Shown: positions 1 to 8,694, counted from the stretch's first letter. The stretch is DNA of 64,000 nucleotides from Bifidobacterium thermophilum (GCA_000741495.1 JGZV01000005.1:1-64000); one strand, 5' to 3'. Program-made: numbers and translations. Notes: generated by a model from the letters alone, not told the origin.

Positions 1-1048
1 CGTCGAACGCGCGCAACCCGACCTCGAGCCGCCATCCACGCCATGACGGGCCTGCAAGATACCTGTGCCCGTCGACGGCGACGACGCCCTCCTTGTCGGC
101 CTTGCGGGACTCCCACTCGACCGCGTCGAACCGCGTGCGCGGCAACGGCGCCATCGCGTCGCGGTCCTCACCGAACAGGTCGGAGACCGTCCTGCCCAGC
201 CGGTAGTGCGCGCGCCCGGCGAACTCGTCGCAACGGGACAGCAGCCACCGCGTCAACTGCCGATACCCCTCCGCGCTGGGCTGCGGGACCATGAGGTTGC
301 GGCGCAGGAACCCGACCGCGTTCTCCACGCTGCCCTTCTCCCAGCCGCTGCGCGGATTGCAGAACCGCGCCTCCACGCGATGATGCTCGCAGAACAACTG
401 GAACACCCTGACCACACTGACCTTGTCCCACGCGACACGGTGCGCCGCGCCCGTCGCGTTGTCGAACACCAGCAGCGACGGCACCAGGCCGATATGCTCG
501 AAGATCTCCAACAACCCCTCGCACACGCATTCCGCGTTCTCCCCGGGCATCGCGGCCACATACCGCATGTTCGAATGCGGGAACGTGGCCACCAGGCAGT
601 GCACCGTGACCTCGCGGCCGGCAAGCGTGGCCCGGGCCTGGCCGAAATCGACCTGCATCGTGCCGGGCCTCCATTCCAGCTCCATGAACCCGTCCCCCTC
701 GTCGCGACGTTCCTCACGCCACCGCTTGACATACCGTTGGACCATCGAATACGAGCCCTCGAACCCATGTTCGGCGACCAGCCGGTCATACACGCGCCGC
801 GCGGTATGCCGCTGCTTGCGCGGCATACGCAAATCGGCGCCGAGCCACGCGTCGACCGTCTGCGCATACGCGTCGATCCCCGACGCGCGCGCCGGACGCG
901 AGGCCGGTTTCGGCGAACAATCCTCCATCTGTGCATACTTCTTGACGGTCTCCCGCGACACACCCAAGCGCCGCGCTATCTCGCGCCACGGCACCCCTTT
1001 CGCGTCAAGGAGTCTGATATCTTGCTGTACTGACACCGGTTTCGTCAT
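1..1048 (-). CDS. istA: IS21-family transposase IstA, 3' end beyond window
   Basis: DDE transposase of the IS21 family, which works with the ATPase IstB. The minus-strand frame is open from an ATG at 1048 down to base 1 (349 codons), so the C-terminus lies outside the window. The N-terminus carries a helix-turn-helix (REIARRLGVSRETVKKYAQ, about residues 18-36). The integrase core shows the family blocks VDFGQA, FDNATGA and GSVENAVGF, giving the D, D and E residues. An AAGGAA-type ribosome site precedes the ATG. No istB is visible on this side because downstream is off the window, so I cannot tell whether the element is complete. It is not identical to the other istA copies here and represents a separate IS21 element. 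Confidence 0.85.
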   Translation of the reverse strand, partial: MTKPVSVQQDIRLLDAKGVPWREIARRLGVSRETVKKYAQMEDCSPKPASRPARASGIDAYAQTVDAWLGADLRMPRKQRHTARRVYDRLVAEHGFEGSYSMVQRYVKRWREERRDEGDGFMELEWRPGTMQVDFGQARATLAGREVTVHCLVATFPHSNMRYVAAMPGENAECVCEGLLEIFEHIGLVPSLLVFDNATGAAHRVAWDKVSVVRVFQLFCEHHRVEARFCNPRSGWEKGSVENAVGFLRRNLMVPQPSAEGYRQLTRWLLSRCDEFAGRAHYRLGRTVSDLFGEDRDAMAPLPRTRFDAVEWESRKADKEGVVAVDGHRYLAGPSWRGWRLEVGLRAFD

Positions 1049-1199
1049 TCCTTTCCTTCCCGAAAGCCGTTGGAACCTGCAATTCGGGAAAATATCAAGG
1101 TTCGCGCGGAACCGGTGCCCTCATCCCACCGAAGTGATGAAACGGACTAAAACCAACCGCTCACATGGACTAATTCCAGATGCTCAACCGGCCCACTTC

Positions 1200-1887
1200 C
1201 TATTGAACAAACACATCGGCCCCTCGATTCGCGGAACACGTCTGCGACGCGGCGGCGCAGGGCCCCGTACTTATCGACCCCCCGTTCTCGCGTGGTGGTA
1301 GTGGTAGCTGCTGGGCGCGATACCGCGGCAAGGAGACCATCGACTTCAGCGAATACCTCGGCCTCAGCCGGTCGACCGGCATCGTCTTCTCCCTGTTCGA
1401 CAGGCGCCGCAGGTCGGCGCCCGAGTCTTTTTTGCGACCCCGAACCGCCTCCCGCATCAACGCGTTCTCCAACTCCAGCTCCCGTATCCGCCGGCGCAGC
1501 TCATCCGGGTCGTCGCCCAGCAGTTCGTGTTCGGTTCCGGCCTGAGGCATGGCGTCCCTCCGTTCCGGTCTCCGGCGCCGCCATTCCGCCGGCGCGGTAC
1601 AGTCTCATCCAATGATGCACCGCGCCGGTGCCGGCGCCAAGTTCTGCGGCCGCCTGCTTCTGCTGCATGCCGGACAGGCACAGCTCCACCGCGCGACGCC
1701 GCGTCCCCAACGGTATGGGAGGCTTGGGAACGACGTCGGCATACCGTGGATCGGCATGCAGCCACCGCTCCAGGCACTGCCTGGTCGGATACCCCCAGAT
1801 GCTCCACAACCTGCTTCGTGGACATCGACGTCGTGAAATACAGCTCCACCGCCCGCTCGCGCTCCTCGCGACCGGACACGGCAACAA
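1200..1887 (-). pseudogene. Broken IS3-family (IS150-like) orfA/orfB start
   Basis: Minus-strand remnant of an IS3-family element, readable only by switching frame at least twice. From right to left the pieces are an HTH start (RERAVELYFTTSMSTKQVVE), a second HTH block (RRAVELCLSGMQQKQAAAEL), then a leucine-zipper-like orfA end ([20 protein letters not shown]) that enters the first residues of orfB ([20 protein letters not shown]). Everything downstream in orfB, including the catalytic domain, is missing. The sequence is therefore dead as a transposase. The matching orfB C-termini occur at 3253 and 11695, so the same IS type has been broken up and scattered. Confidence 0.75.
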
Positions 1888-1900
1888 TCCTTCCGCTCAG

Positions 1901-1925
1901 TCTCCAAGAAAACGTCCGCAGCCCC
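1901..1925 (-). repeat. IS3-type terminal inverted repeat, left-end copy
   Basis: TCTCCAAGAAAACGTCCG followed by CAGCCCC. The same end recurs at 12277-12300 with one change. Its inverted partner (GGACGGTTTCTTAGAG type) is present at 3241-3259 and 11683-11700. It lies just upstream of the broken orfA, where the element end is expected. Confidence 0.7.
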
Positions 1926-2272
1926 TTATCAGTGAAAATACGAAACAACATTGGTTGCATTATGCTCCCGGGCATCGGTCGTTTTATCTATTTGACGTTG
2001 ATAATGGTTATGCCGGTTGGATTGACCGGCGATAATGGGAAAGTGGCGGCCGGGGCGGTGACCCACAATTTGACTGACGGACCCTTCCAGGTCCTGTCCT
2101 TGTTTTGATTTGTCCCGTCCCGGTCCGCCGGCCCGAAGGCCATGGAGGCATGACCTCATAGGAGCGTGGCTGCTCCGCCGGACCCTAGCAAGAACCATGG
2201 TAGCGTGCCCCGTCAACGTCCTGTCTGCGCCGGAAGCCTCGGGAACGGCAGACATATGGATGGAGGACGACG
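1926..2272. other. Non-coding stretch between IS3 end and IS110 gene
   Basis: No convincing gene. It probably contains the left flank of the IS110-type element. A strong ribosome site (GGAGGACGACG) ends right at the IS110 start codon at 2273. Confidence 0.5.
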
Positions 2273-3085
2273 ATGGAGCATCCCAGGGTCTACGCGGGGG
2301 TGGACACCCATTCCGACACGCATACGCTCGCCCTGATCGACGAGCACGGCAGGCCGTTGACCACGCAGACGTTCACGGCCGATCCGACCGGCTACGAGAG
2401 GCTGGTCGCCATGATCGGCGATCCCGGAGACTGTCTGGGCATCGGGGTGGAAGGCACCAACTCGTACGGAGCGGCGCTTACCAGACGGCTCGTCGAGGCC
2501 GGGTACGACGTACACGAGGTGCTCCGGCCCAAACGCTCGGTGCGACGCGGGGACGGCAAGTCCGATCCCGTCGACGCACTCGCCGCGGCCCGCAGCGTGC
2601 TCGCGGGCGACGGGACCAGCGTGCCGAAGAGCACGGATGGGTGGGTCGAGGCGCTACGCGCCCTGAACGCGGAACGGGCGCAGCTGGTCACGGCGATGAC
2701 CGCGCTGTCCAATTCCGCGACGGGCCTGCTGACCACCGCCCCGGAACACATCCGGGAACGCTACCGCGGGTCGCACACCTCGATCAGGATGCGCAGGCTC
2801 GTCGTATGCCGTCCGAGCGGGAACATGGTGGAGCAGGGCATGCTCGTTGCGCTGAAGGCCTCGGGCAAGGCATGGAAGGCCCTCAAGGAGCAGGCGGATC
2901 TGCTGGAGAGGAGCATGAGACTCATCCTGGAGGAGCACGCCCGCCCGCTGCTTGGCATCTACTGCGCCAGCACGGTGACCGCATCGTGCACCACGGGCGG
3001 CTCCTCGAGTCCGCGGGCCAGAGCCGCCGCGTCAGCGAGGCCCTCATGTTCGGCAGGAACACCTCCGCGCAACCAGAAAAAATAA
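2273..3085 (+). pseudogene. IS110-family transposase, C-terminus replaced by IS21 istB tail
   Basis: The N-terminal two thirds are a DEDD transposase of the IS110 family: YAGVDTHSDTHTLALIDEHG with the first acidic residue, GVEGTNSYG, and KSDPVDALAAARSVLAGD. About residue 235 the IS110 sequence stops (LLGIY, where the Tnp20 domain should continue), and the DNA becomes the 3' end of an IS21 istB gene from base 2977. The frame runs out-of-phase through that DNA to a stop at 3085. IS110 transposases are usually about 400 residues, so the C-terminal domain with the serine region is lost and the protein should be inactive. The start at 2273 has a strong GGAGGACGACG ribosome site. Confidence 0.8.
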
Positions 3086-3160
3086 GGAAAATGCATGCAA
3101 CTGCCTAAACCCGAAAAAAAATACATGACTAAACACGAAACACCGACTTGACGAAATACA
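2977..3160 (+). repeat. istB 3' end and IS21 right end, duplicate of 14588-14770
   Basis: About 184 bp nearly identical to 14588-14770. It encodes the last 37 or so residues of IstB in another frame than the IS110 remnant (HHGRLLESAGQSRR, GEALMFGRNTS-like) and then the non-coding IS end GCCTAAACCCGAAAAA at 3103-3118. One indel in an A-run and a few substitutions separate the copies. Similarity ends abruptly after ACGAAATACA on the right. Confidence 0.85.
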
Positions 3161-3240
3161 GGCGGGCGTCGCCCGTTCGGTGGCCTCGGCGAGCACGTCC
3201 CGTGTCAACGCAGCCGTCTGGCTGGATTGGCAACGGTGTG

Positions 3241-3259
3241 TTGGACGGTTTCTTAGAGG
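3241..3259. repeat. IS3-type right-end inverted repeat
   Basis: TTGGACGGTTTCTTAGAGG, also at 11683-11700. It is an inverted partner of the ends at 1901-1925 and 12277-12300 and overlaps the stop codon of the OrfB fragment. Confidence 0.65.
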
Positions 3260-4140
3260 ACGAGTCCTTGTTCGGTGAATTCCTTCGGGCTCCGGTATCC
3301 GAGGGTGGAGTGGAGCCGCTGGTTGTCGGACCACCACACGTAGTCGTTGAGGTCATGCCTCAGCTGCTCGATCGTGGTGTAGTGGTTCCGGTACACGAGC
3401 TCCTTCTTCAGCGGCCTGTTCGTCGATTCGACCACGGCGTTGTCGTAGGGGTTGCCCTTGTGTGACAGCGATTTTTTGATGTCGAACGCGTCGAACACCG
3501 CGGCGGGCGTCACCTCGCCCCTCGCGTTCCTGCGTCCCGCGCCGGTGGCGTTGTCCATGACGATCACGGGAGGGACTCCACCGATGTGCTCGAACACCTC
3601 GACCGGCCCGTAGCACAGGCATTCCGCGTTCTCCCCGGGCAGGCTCGTCACGTACCGCATGTTCGAATGGGGGAACGTGACGACCAGGCAGTGGTCGTCC
3701 ACGAGCTCGCCGGCGATGCGGGCCTTCGCCACGCCGAAATCGATCTGCGCGACGCCGGGCGCCCAGACGAGCTCGCCGTATCCGTCGGAACCGCTCCGGT
3801 TCGCCTCGCGCCAGCGTCTCACGTACCTCAGCGTCGTCGTGTACTCGCCGTCGTACTCGGTCTCCGCGCGGAGCCTGTCGTGCACGCGTTTGGCGGTGTG
3901 GCGCTGCTTGCGGGGCAGCATGCGGTCGGCCTCGAGCCATCCGTCGACCAACGCCGCGTACGGGTCGATCTTGGAGCCGCGGCGCCTGTCCGTGGGCGGT
4001 TTCGGCGTCATGTCGTCCATGTCGGCGTATTTCGCGACAGTGGCGCGGTCCACGTCCGGCCTCCTCGCGATCTCCGACCTGGACACTCCCTGACGGTCCA
4101 GTCTCCTGATATCTTGCTGTTTGGGCATCGGTATCGCCAT
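3253..4140 (-). CDS. Chimeric transposase: IS21 IstA N-terminus fused to IS3 OrfB C-terminus
   Basis: A continuous 295-residue reading frame. Residues 1 to about 215 are IS21 IstA: HTH (DRQGVSRSEIARRPDVDRA), RQRHTAKRVHDRLRAE, QIDFGVA and VMDNATGAG. From about residue 220 (VFDAFDIKKSLSHKG) it becomes the C-terminus of an IS3 OrfB integrase: GNPYDNAVVESTNRPLKKEL, with the last catalytic E, then YVWWSDNQRLHSTLGYRSPK. The junction falls at a short stretch similar in both parents (compare 3480-3495 with 11921-11936). Start at 4140 is chosen over an upstream in-frame codon because AAAGGACG precedes it. The catalytic triad is formally D, D from IS21 and E from IS3. Whether it is functional is unknown and doubtful, since neither set of element ends is complete. 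Confidence 0.8.
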   Translation of the reverse strand: MAIPMPKQQDIRRLDRQGVSRSEIARRPDVDRATVAKYADMDDMTPKPPTDRRRGSKIDPYAALVDGWLEADRMLPRKQRHTAKRVHDRLRAETEYDGEYTTTLRYVRRWREANRSGSDGYGELVWAPGVAQIDFGVAKARIAGELVDDHCLVVTFPHSNMRYVTSLPGENAECLCYGPVEVFEHIGGVPPVIVMDNATGAGRRNARGEVTPAAVFDAFDIKKSLSHKGNPYDNAVVESTNRPLKKELVYRNHYTTIEQLRHDLNDYVWWSDNQRLHSTLGYRSPKEFTEQGLVL

Positions 4141-4368
4141 CGTCCTTTCCTTCCCGAGCGCCGCCGGTTGCAGCCGGCGGATTTGTTTTTGGGCTGCGTC
4201 TCGGGAATATACAGGCACGGCGGGCTGGTGCCTGTTCTCGTCTGGGCGGTCATATGGTGCAGTTCCTGATGGAAACCAGCGGCCCATACTGCGGAAAAAT
4301 AGTGCAGAAATTGCTTAAGAAAAATTGAAGCAAAACACGAAAGGAGGATGTATGTTTAATCGTGGCAA

Positions 4369-4468
4369 GTCGCATCCCATACGGGATGCGTGGATTGAAA
4401 TACGATAAGCGTGTACGACCGGACCTTCACTACCGGTCGTATCCCATATGGGATACGTGTATTGAGAT
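4369..4468 (+). CRISPR. Two-repeat CRISPR remnant
   Basis: Two 33-bp repeats at 4369-4401 and 4436-4468 separated by a 34-nt spacer. The first starts GTCGCATCCCATACGGGATG and ends GTGGATTGAAAT, the same architecture as the array at 10383 (5' GTCGC, 3' GTGGATTGAAAT, type I-C-like) but with a different stem. The second copy differs at five positions, and two of these are compensating stem changes (GCATCCC/GGGATGC to GTATCCC/GGGATAC), so the hairpin is kept. No cas gene is present nearby. Confidence 0.7.
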
Positions 4469-4909
4469 GGTCCGCTTTTGAACTGCCGTTTTTTTGATTT
4501 ATCGCTCACTTCACATGACATATGTCGGTTTGGTCAGTTAATTTGTGAATATTCGACCATACGACTAGAGTGGCCTGTGGCTTTCCGGTCGGCTTCTTTG
4601 CTGGCTGGAAGTTTTGCACAGACTTGATTTGTATCTGCCGTGTGCCTGCGTTGTATTTACATCGCGCCAGCATGTGTGCGGAAGCAGATCGCAAGCGAAT
4701 GGTTCTCAGTACCATCCATGTGAGTCAAGCACACATCTTTTGAGAAGCAGTCGCGATGCCGGGAGTCGGGTTCGTCGTAATTCAAACGTCGCGTCCGTTC
4801 CCGGTTTTTTATCTGGCATACGGTGTCACTGCGGGAAGTGAGAATGAGTTCCGCGCCCGCTACGATGAACAGTGCAAACGATTATTACTTGTGTGTGGGG
4901 GTCGGCGTT
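4469..4909. other. Intergenic stretch without a recognisable gene
   Basis: Lower GC than the surroundings. The short plus-strand frames here look like noise and run into the antisense of the next gene. I see no repeat or RNA. Confidence 0.4.
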
Positions 4910-5356
4910 CTAATCTGCGGATGGCGGAATCAATTTACCCGATTGGTGCTCATCTTCGCGTTCTCGCAGGTAATCGCGAAATTGTTCGTATTCCTCGTCG
5001 CACCAAGGATTTTCATCATGAACTTGTCCAAACAAGGTGATCATATCCTTCGGAGGAGTGAGGTTGAACTCGATGATGGCGTCAACGCCATTTTCGACTG
5101 GCACTCCCGGCCCATCATGGTCAAGGATGTCTTGATCGAGATTGGCGTCGTAGTTGTATCCATGGTCTCTTAGAAATGAAATCATCATTTCCGCAAGACG
5201 TACATAACGGTCATATTCCGGCCTGCCGAACGCTGCCATTTCAGTCAGCTCCTCGTGTGATTGATAAATCGCCTTTGTACATGGATACTGCTCCGACCAA
5301 AAGTGAAACCTGTACGTATCGCAATGCCATCCACTATATTCAATCCGGCTGTGCAA
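4910..5356 (-). CDS. Hypothetical acidic protein, 148 residues
   Basis: I do not recognise the family. The product is acidic and aromatic-rich (YSGWHCDTYRFHFWSEQY near the start, DDHGP-type acidic runs, ending GKLIPPSAD), without signal peptide or membrane segment. Composition looks like a real soluble protein. It lies downstream of the Phd-like antitoxin on the same strand (83-bp gap), the usual place for a toxin, but it has no RelE, Doc or PIN features. The only in-frame start is TTG at 5356 with a weak ribosome site; a stop lies a few codons upstream, so the 5' end may be damaged. The base composition is less GC-rich than the core genes, consistent with acquired DNA. Confidence 0.6.
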   Translation of the reverse strand: MHSRIEYSGWHCDTYRFHFWSEQYPCTKAIYQSHEELTEMAAFGRPEYDRYVRLAEMMISFLRDHGYNYDANLDQDILDHDGPGVPVENGVDAIIEFNLTPPKDMITLFGQVHDENPWCDEEYEQFRDYLREREDEHQSGKLIPPSAD

Positions 5357-5439
5357 GACGTCGATTTCTTGATTTCATACAACCTGCATCGCCATATCAA
5401 AATATACAAAATTGTCCACTTGCCGGTTGTTGATGGACC

Positions 5440-5748
5440 TTATTCGAATTCTGGTTCAAAACCGTCATCAATCGGCTCATAATCTTCGCCGAATACGTCT
5501 GCATCGGTTAGCAGTGTGCTGTCATCGTTGCGTAGGCGTTCCACGGCTTTGCGGTATAGCGCGAAATTTTCTTCAGCCTGAGTGAGCCGGCGATAGTCGG
5601 CGGGCGTGATTATGACCGCGCTGGGCTGATTGTTTTTGAGTACGACGACTGGATGGTTGTCGCCCACCTGACTTAATGCTTTGCTTGCTCCGCCGTGGTT
5701 AAGGCTGGTGACGGAGACCATGCTGTCAAGGATCGATGCGCTTGACAC
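5440..5748 (-). CDS. Phd/YefM-family antitoxin
   Basis: A 102-residue protein of the prevent-host-death antitoxin fold. The conserved N-terminal DNA-binding part reads TSLNHGGASKALSQV, then PVVVLKNNQPSAVIITPADY, the classic Phd/YefM signature. The C-terminal half is acidic and probably disordered (GEDYEPIDDGFEPEFE), as expected for a toxin-neutralising tail. Such antitoxins repress their own operon. The usual partner (RelE/YoeB, Doc or PIN toxin) is not present; the next gene on the strand is an unrecognised 148-residue protein. Start is GTG at 5748, with ATG at 5721 as an alternative. Confidence 0.85.
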   Translation of the reverse strand: MSSASILDSMVSVTSLNHGGASKALSQVGDNHPVVVLKNNQPSAVIITPADYRRLTQAEENFALYRKAVERLRNDDSTLLTDADVFGEDYEPIDDGFEPEFE

Positions 5749-5964
5749 ATACTGGCACTACCAACGGAGGAGCACCATGAAATACGAGATTGCGATTTGC
5801 AAAAGTATGAAACGTAAGAAAGGACGCAGTCGCGCTTCGATATGTTTTTGATTGCGTAACGGCGCGACGGCATCGCTTTTGCGCATGTCGGGCGCTTCGT
5901 TGCCGCCACCGGCGTAAGATATCTGCGAATGTCAAACATAAGCGAGATATCTGAAGGAGAGAAG

Positions 5965-6909
5965 ATGTCAACAAACGAAGCAGCATTGCCACAGTCGACG
6001 GTCCGGGTTGCCCAGGCTGATCCGGATGGAATCCTTCTGGTGATCCACGCAGGCGCTGGCAATCGCGGCAAGAAGGACACGCCGGAACGTCGCGCCCAGG
6101 TGGAGCAGGATCTGAACAGGGCCCTTGAAGCCGGCTATGCGCTGCTGGAACAGGGCGCTCCGGCCGAAGATGCCGTCTGCGCGGCCATTCGTGTCATGGA
6201 GGATGCTCCCGAATTCAATGCTGGCCGTGGTGCCGCGTTGACGAGCGAAGGCATCGTGTCCATGGATTCCTGTCTGATGACCGGCGTTGACGGCGAAGTC
6301 GGCTCCGCATGCGGTCTGACCACGTCCAAGAACCCGATCAATGTGGCGCGCGCCATCAAGGAGAAGACCAAGCACGTCATGTTCGCCAAGCCGGGCGATA
6401 ACCTGCTCAAGGAGTGGGGCATCGAACTGTGCGACAGCGAGTACTTCATCACCCCGGCCCGTCAGGAATCCCTGCGTGAGGCGCAGTCCAATGGCGACGA
6501 ATGGGAGAAGCATGGCACCATCGGCGCCGTCGCACGTGACGCGTCCGGCAATATCGCAGCCGGCACCTCCACTGGCGGCATCACCAACCAGATGCCGGGC
6601 CGTGTTGGCGATTCGCCACTGCCGGGTTGCGGCACCTACGCCAACAACGATTCCGTTGCGATCTCCTGCACCGGCATCGGTGAGGCATTCGTCAAGGAAG
6701 TCGCCGCGCACCAGGTTTCCGACCGTGTGCTGTATGCCAAGGAAGATCCGGTCGAGGCTGCGAAGGCCGCGCTGGACGGTGTGGCCCGTCACCACGGCGA
6801 CGGTGGCATGATCGTCGTCCCCGCCCATGGCGACGGTGCGATGGTGTTCAACAGCGAGATGATGAACTGCGGTTGGAAGTCCCCGAAGGGCAGCTACGTG
6901 CAGAGCTGA
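5965..6909 (+). CDS. iaaA: Isoaspartyl peptidase / plant-type L-asparaginase
   Basis: Ntn-hydrolase of the family that removes beta-aspartyl residues from peptides and hydrolyses L-asparagine. It is made as a proenzyme that cleaves itself before a threonine. The N-terminal block VIHAGAGNRGKKD, the central RGAALTSEGIVSMDSCLM, and the cleavage site GTIGAVARDASGNIAAGTST are all present, with Thr of HGTIGAVA as the nucleophile. GRVGDSPLPGCGTYANN is the substrate-binding loop. At 314 residues it matches the family. I start at 5965 rather than at an ATG 12 codons upstream because GAAGGAGA sits five bases before it. A single-gene unit, closed by the hairpin at 6960. Confidence 0.92.
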   Translation: MSTNEAALPQSTVRVAQADPDGILLVIHAGAGNRGKKDTPERRAQVEQDLNRALEAGYALLEQGAPAEDAVCAAIRVMEDAPEFNAGRGAALTSEGIVSMDSCLMTGVDGEVGSACGLTTSKNPINVARAIKEKTKHVMFAKPGDNLLKEWGIELCDSEYFITPARQESLREAQSNGDEWEKHGTIGAVARDASGNIAAGTSTGGITNQMPGRVGDSPLPGCGTYANNDSVAISCTGIGEAFVKEVAAHQVSDRVLYAKEDPVEAAKAALDGVARHHGDGGMIVVPAHGDGAMVFNSEMMNCGWKSPKGSYVQS

Positions 6910-6959
6910 CGCCATAGGTTTGACGCCGTAAGCAAATAAACGAAACGGCTGCAAAACGC

Positions 6960-7007
6960 CGAGTGGGGGTTCGAATCCATTAAGGATTCGAACCCCCACT
7001 CGTTTTT
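6960..7007 (+). terminator. Strong rho-independent terminator
   Basis: A perfect 19-bp stem (6960-6978 with 6984-7002), five-base loop ATTAA, then TTTTT. Each arm contains GGGGGTTCGAATCC, which looks like a tRNA T-arm. It ends the asparaginase gene and could also serve the convergent oppA gene. Confidence 0.9.
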
Positions 7008-7044
7008 CGTTGCCGATTGGCAGCGAAACGTCACAACGAAGCCG

Positions 7045-8694
7045 TCACTTGGTGATGGTGTTGTAGGTAGGCAGGTTGGTGTAGTCGAACGACACGTTCT
7101 TCACGTTCGTTGCGGACACGGCCGCGACGTTGTCGTTCCACAGCGGAATCACCGGCAGATCGTTGGCCAGCACTTCCTGGGCCTTGGTGAAGTCCTCGGT
7201 GCGCTTCTTCACGTCGGTCTGGGCGAGCGCGGCGTTCAGGAGCTTGTCGAATTCTTCGCTCTTGTAATCGCCATCGTTCGAACCATGGCCGTCGGCGGAG
7301 CTGGAGGCGTACAGCGGGTTGAGGTAATCCTCGGCGGACGGGTAGTCCAGCATCCAGCCGGCACGGAACGCGGTTTTGATGGTGCGGTTGGTCACCTGGT
7401 TACGCACGTCGCTGAACGTGGCGTACGGCTCGCCAGCGGCGTCGATGTCGAGTGTGTTCTTGATCTGGTTGCACACGGCATCGACCCATTCCTTATGGCC
7501 GCCATCGGCATTATAGGCGATTCGGAAGTTGCCGGACCATGGCTTGATGGCATTGGCTTTCTTCCACAGTTCCTTGGCCTTGGAAGCGTTGTACTTCAGG
7601 TTGTCGCCGTTCTTCTCCAGCTTCTTCACATATTCGGGGACGAGCGGTGAAGTGAAATCGGTGGCCGGGGTCTTCGTGTTGTTGTAAACCTTCTTGACGA
7701 TCTGGTCGCGGTTGATGGCCATGGAAATGGCCTGACGACGCAATTGGCCTTCCTCGTCGTTGCCGAAATGCTCAAGACGTTCCGGAATGACGAAGGACTG
7801 GAATGAGGATCCTGCCTGGCTGTAGGCGATCACGCTGGAATCCTGACGGAAGGTCTTCACCGCGGACTGTGGAATCTGATCCAGCACGTCGAGGTTGCCG
7901 GACAGCACGTCGGAGTAAGCGGAATCCTCATTCGTATAGACGCGGTATTCGATGCCGTTGTTGGATACCTTGCGGCTGCCCTTGTAACCCTTGTTCGGCA
8001 CGATGATGATGTTCTTGTCATGCGACCAGGACTTGAACTTGTACGGACCATTGCCGATCGGGGCCTGTCCGAACTTCTTGATGTCCTTAAATGCCACGCT
8101 CGGCAGCGGGAACATGGATTGGTGCGCGAGCTTGGTTGGGAACACGGAATCAGGCTTGTTCAGCTCGACGACCAGCGTGTAGTCGTCCGGAGTGGAAAGA
8201 CCGGAAAGTGTGGCCTTCGGATCGACGTTCGGATCCTGCAGCTCGTCATAGCCCTTGATGGTGGAGAAGCGGCTCGAGGTCTTCTGCGCGTTCTTCACAT
8301 TGGCGGCGAAACTCCAGGTGTCGGCGAAGGAATGGGCGGTTACTGCCTCGCCGTTGGTGAACTTCCAACCCTTCTTCAGTTTGATCGTGTACTTGGTGGC
8401 ATCCTCGTTCGGGGTGATACTCTCGGCGACTTCGAGATGTTGCTTGCCCTTCGCGTCGAAGCTCACCAGACCTTCGAACAGGTAGCGGATGACCTTGCCG
8501 CCGCCCATTTCGTTGGTGTCGCTCGGAATCAGACCGTTCTGCGGCTCGCTGTTGTTCACGGAAATCAGCGAGGTGTCGCTGGAATTGCTGGTGGCGGCGT
8601 TGTCATCGGATGACGAGCCGCACGCGGCGACCGACATCAGCATGGTTCCCGCCGCGGCCATGGCGACCAGGCGGTGGAGCATGTTTCTCTTCAT
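7045..8694 (-). CDS. oppA: Oligopeptide ABC transporter substrate-binding lipoprotein
   Basis: Extracellular solute-binding protein family 5 (OppA/DppA type), 549 residues, which captures peptides for an ABC importer. A lipoprotein signal ends in MLMSVAACGSSSDDN, with Cys as the lipidated residue. Family landmarks are LISVNNSEPQNGLIPSDTNE near the mature N-terminus, YTIKLKKGWKFTNGEAVTAH, GNGPYKFKSW, and AGWMLDYPSAEDYLNPLYAS towards the C-terminus. The start at 8694 is supported by AGAGGAGA a few bases upstream; an earlier in-frame ATG lacks one. No permease or ATPase genes are next to it, so it must use components encoded elsewhere. A palindrome at 8803-8817 may control it. Confidence 0.93.
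   Translation of the reverse strand: MKRNMLHRLVAMAAAGTMLMSVAACGSSSDDNAATSNSSDTSLISVNNSEPQNGLIPSDTNEMGGGKVIRYLFEGLVSFDAKGKQHLEVAESITPNEDATKYTIKLKKGWKFTNGEAVTAHSFADTWSFAANVKNAQKTSSRFSTIKGYDELQDPNVDPKATLSGLSTPDDYTLVVELNKPDSVFPTKLAHQSMFPLPSVAFKDIKKFGQAPIGNGPYKFKSWSHDKNIIIVPNKGYKGSRKVSNNGIEYRVYTNEDSAYSDVLSGNLDVLDQIPQSAVKTFRQDSSVIAYSQAGSSFQSFVIPERLEHFGNDEEGQLRRQAISMAINRDQIVKKVYNNTKTPATDFTSPLVPEYVKKLEKNGDNLKYNASKAKELWKKANAIKPWSGNFRIAYNADGGHKEWVDAVCNQIKNTLDIDAAGEPYATFSDVRNQVTNRTIKTAFRAGWMLDYPSAEDYLNPLYASSSADGHGSNDGDYKSEEFDKLLNAALAQTDVKKRTEDFTKAQEVLANDLPVIPLWNDNVAAVSATNVKNVSFDYTNLPTYNTITK

Noticed and set aside
4614..5173. Short plus-strand frames
   Set aside because: They overlap the minus-strand 148-residue gene, which has better codon use, and lack ribosome sites.
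5968..6999. Minus-strand frame of 343 codons
   Set aside because: Antisense of the isoaspartyl peptidase gene.
6960..7002. A tRNA gene, because of the T-arm-like GGTTCGAATCC
   Set aside because: Both sides of the element are the two halves of one perfect hairpin; there is no acceptor, D or anticodon arm.
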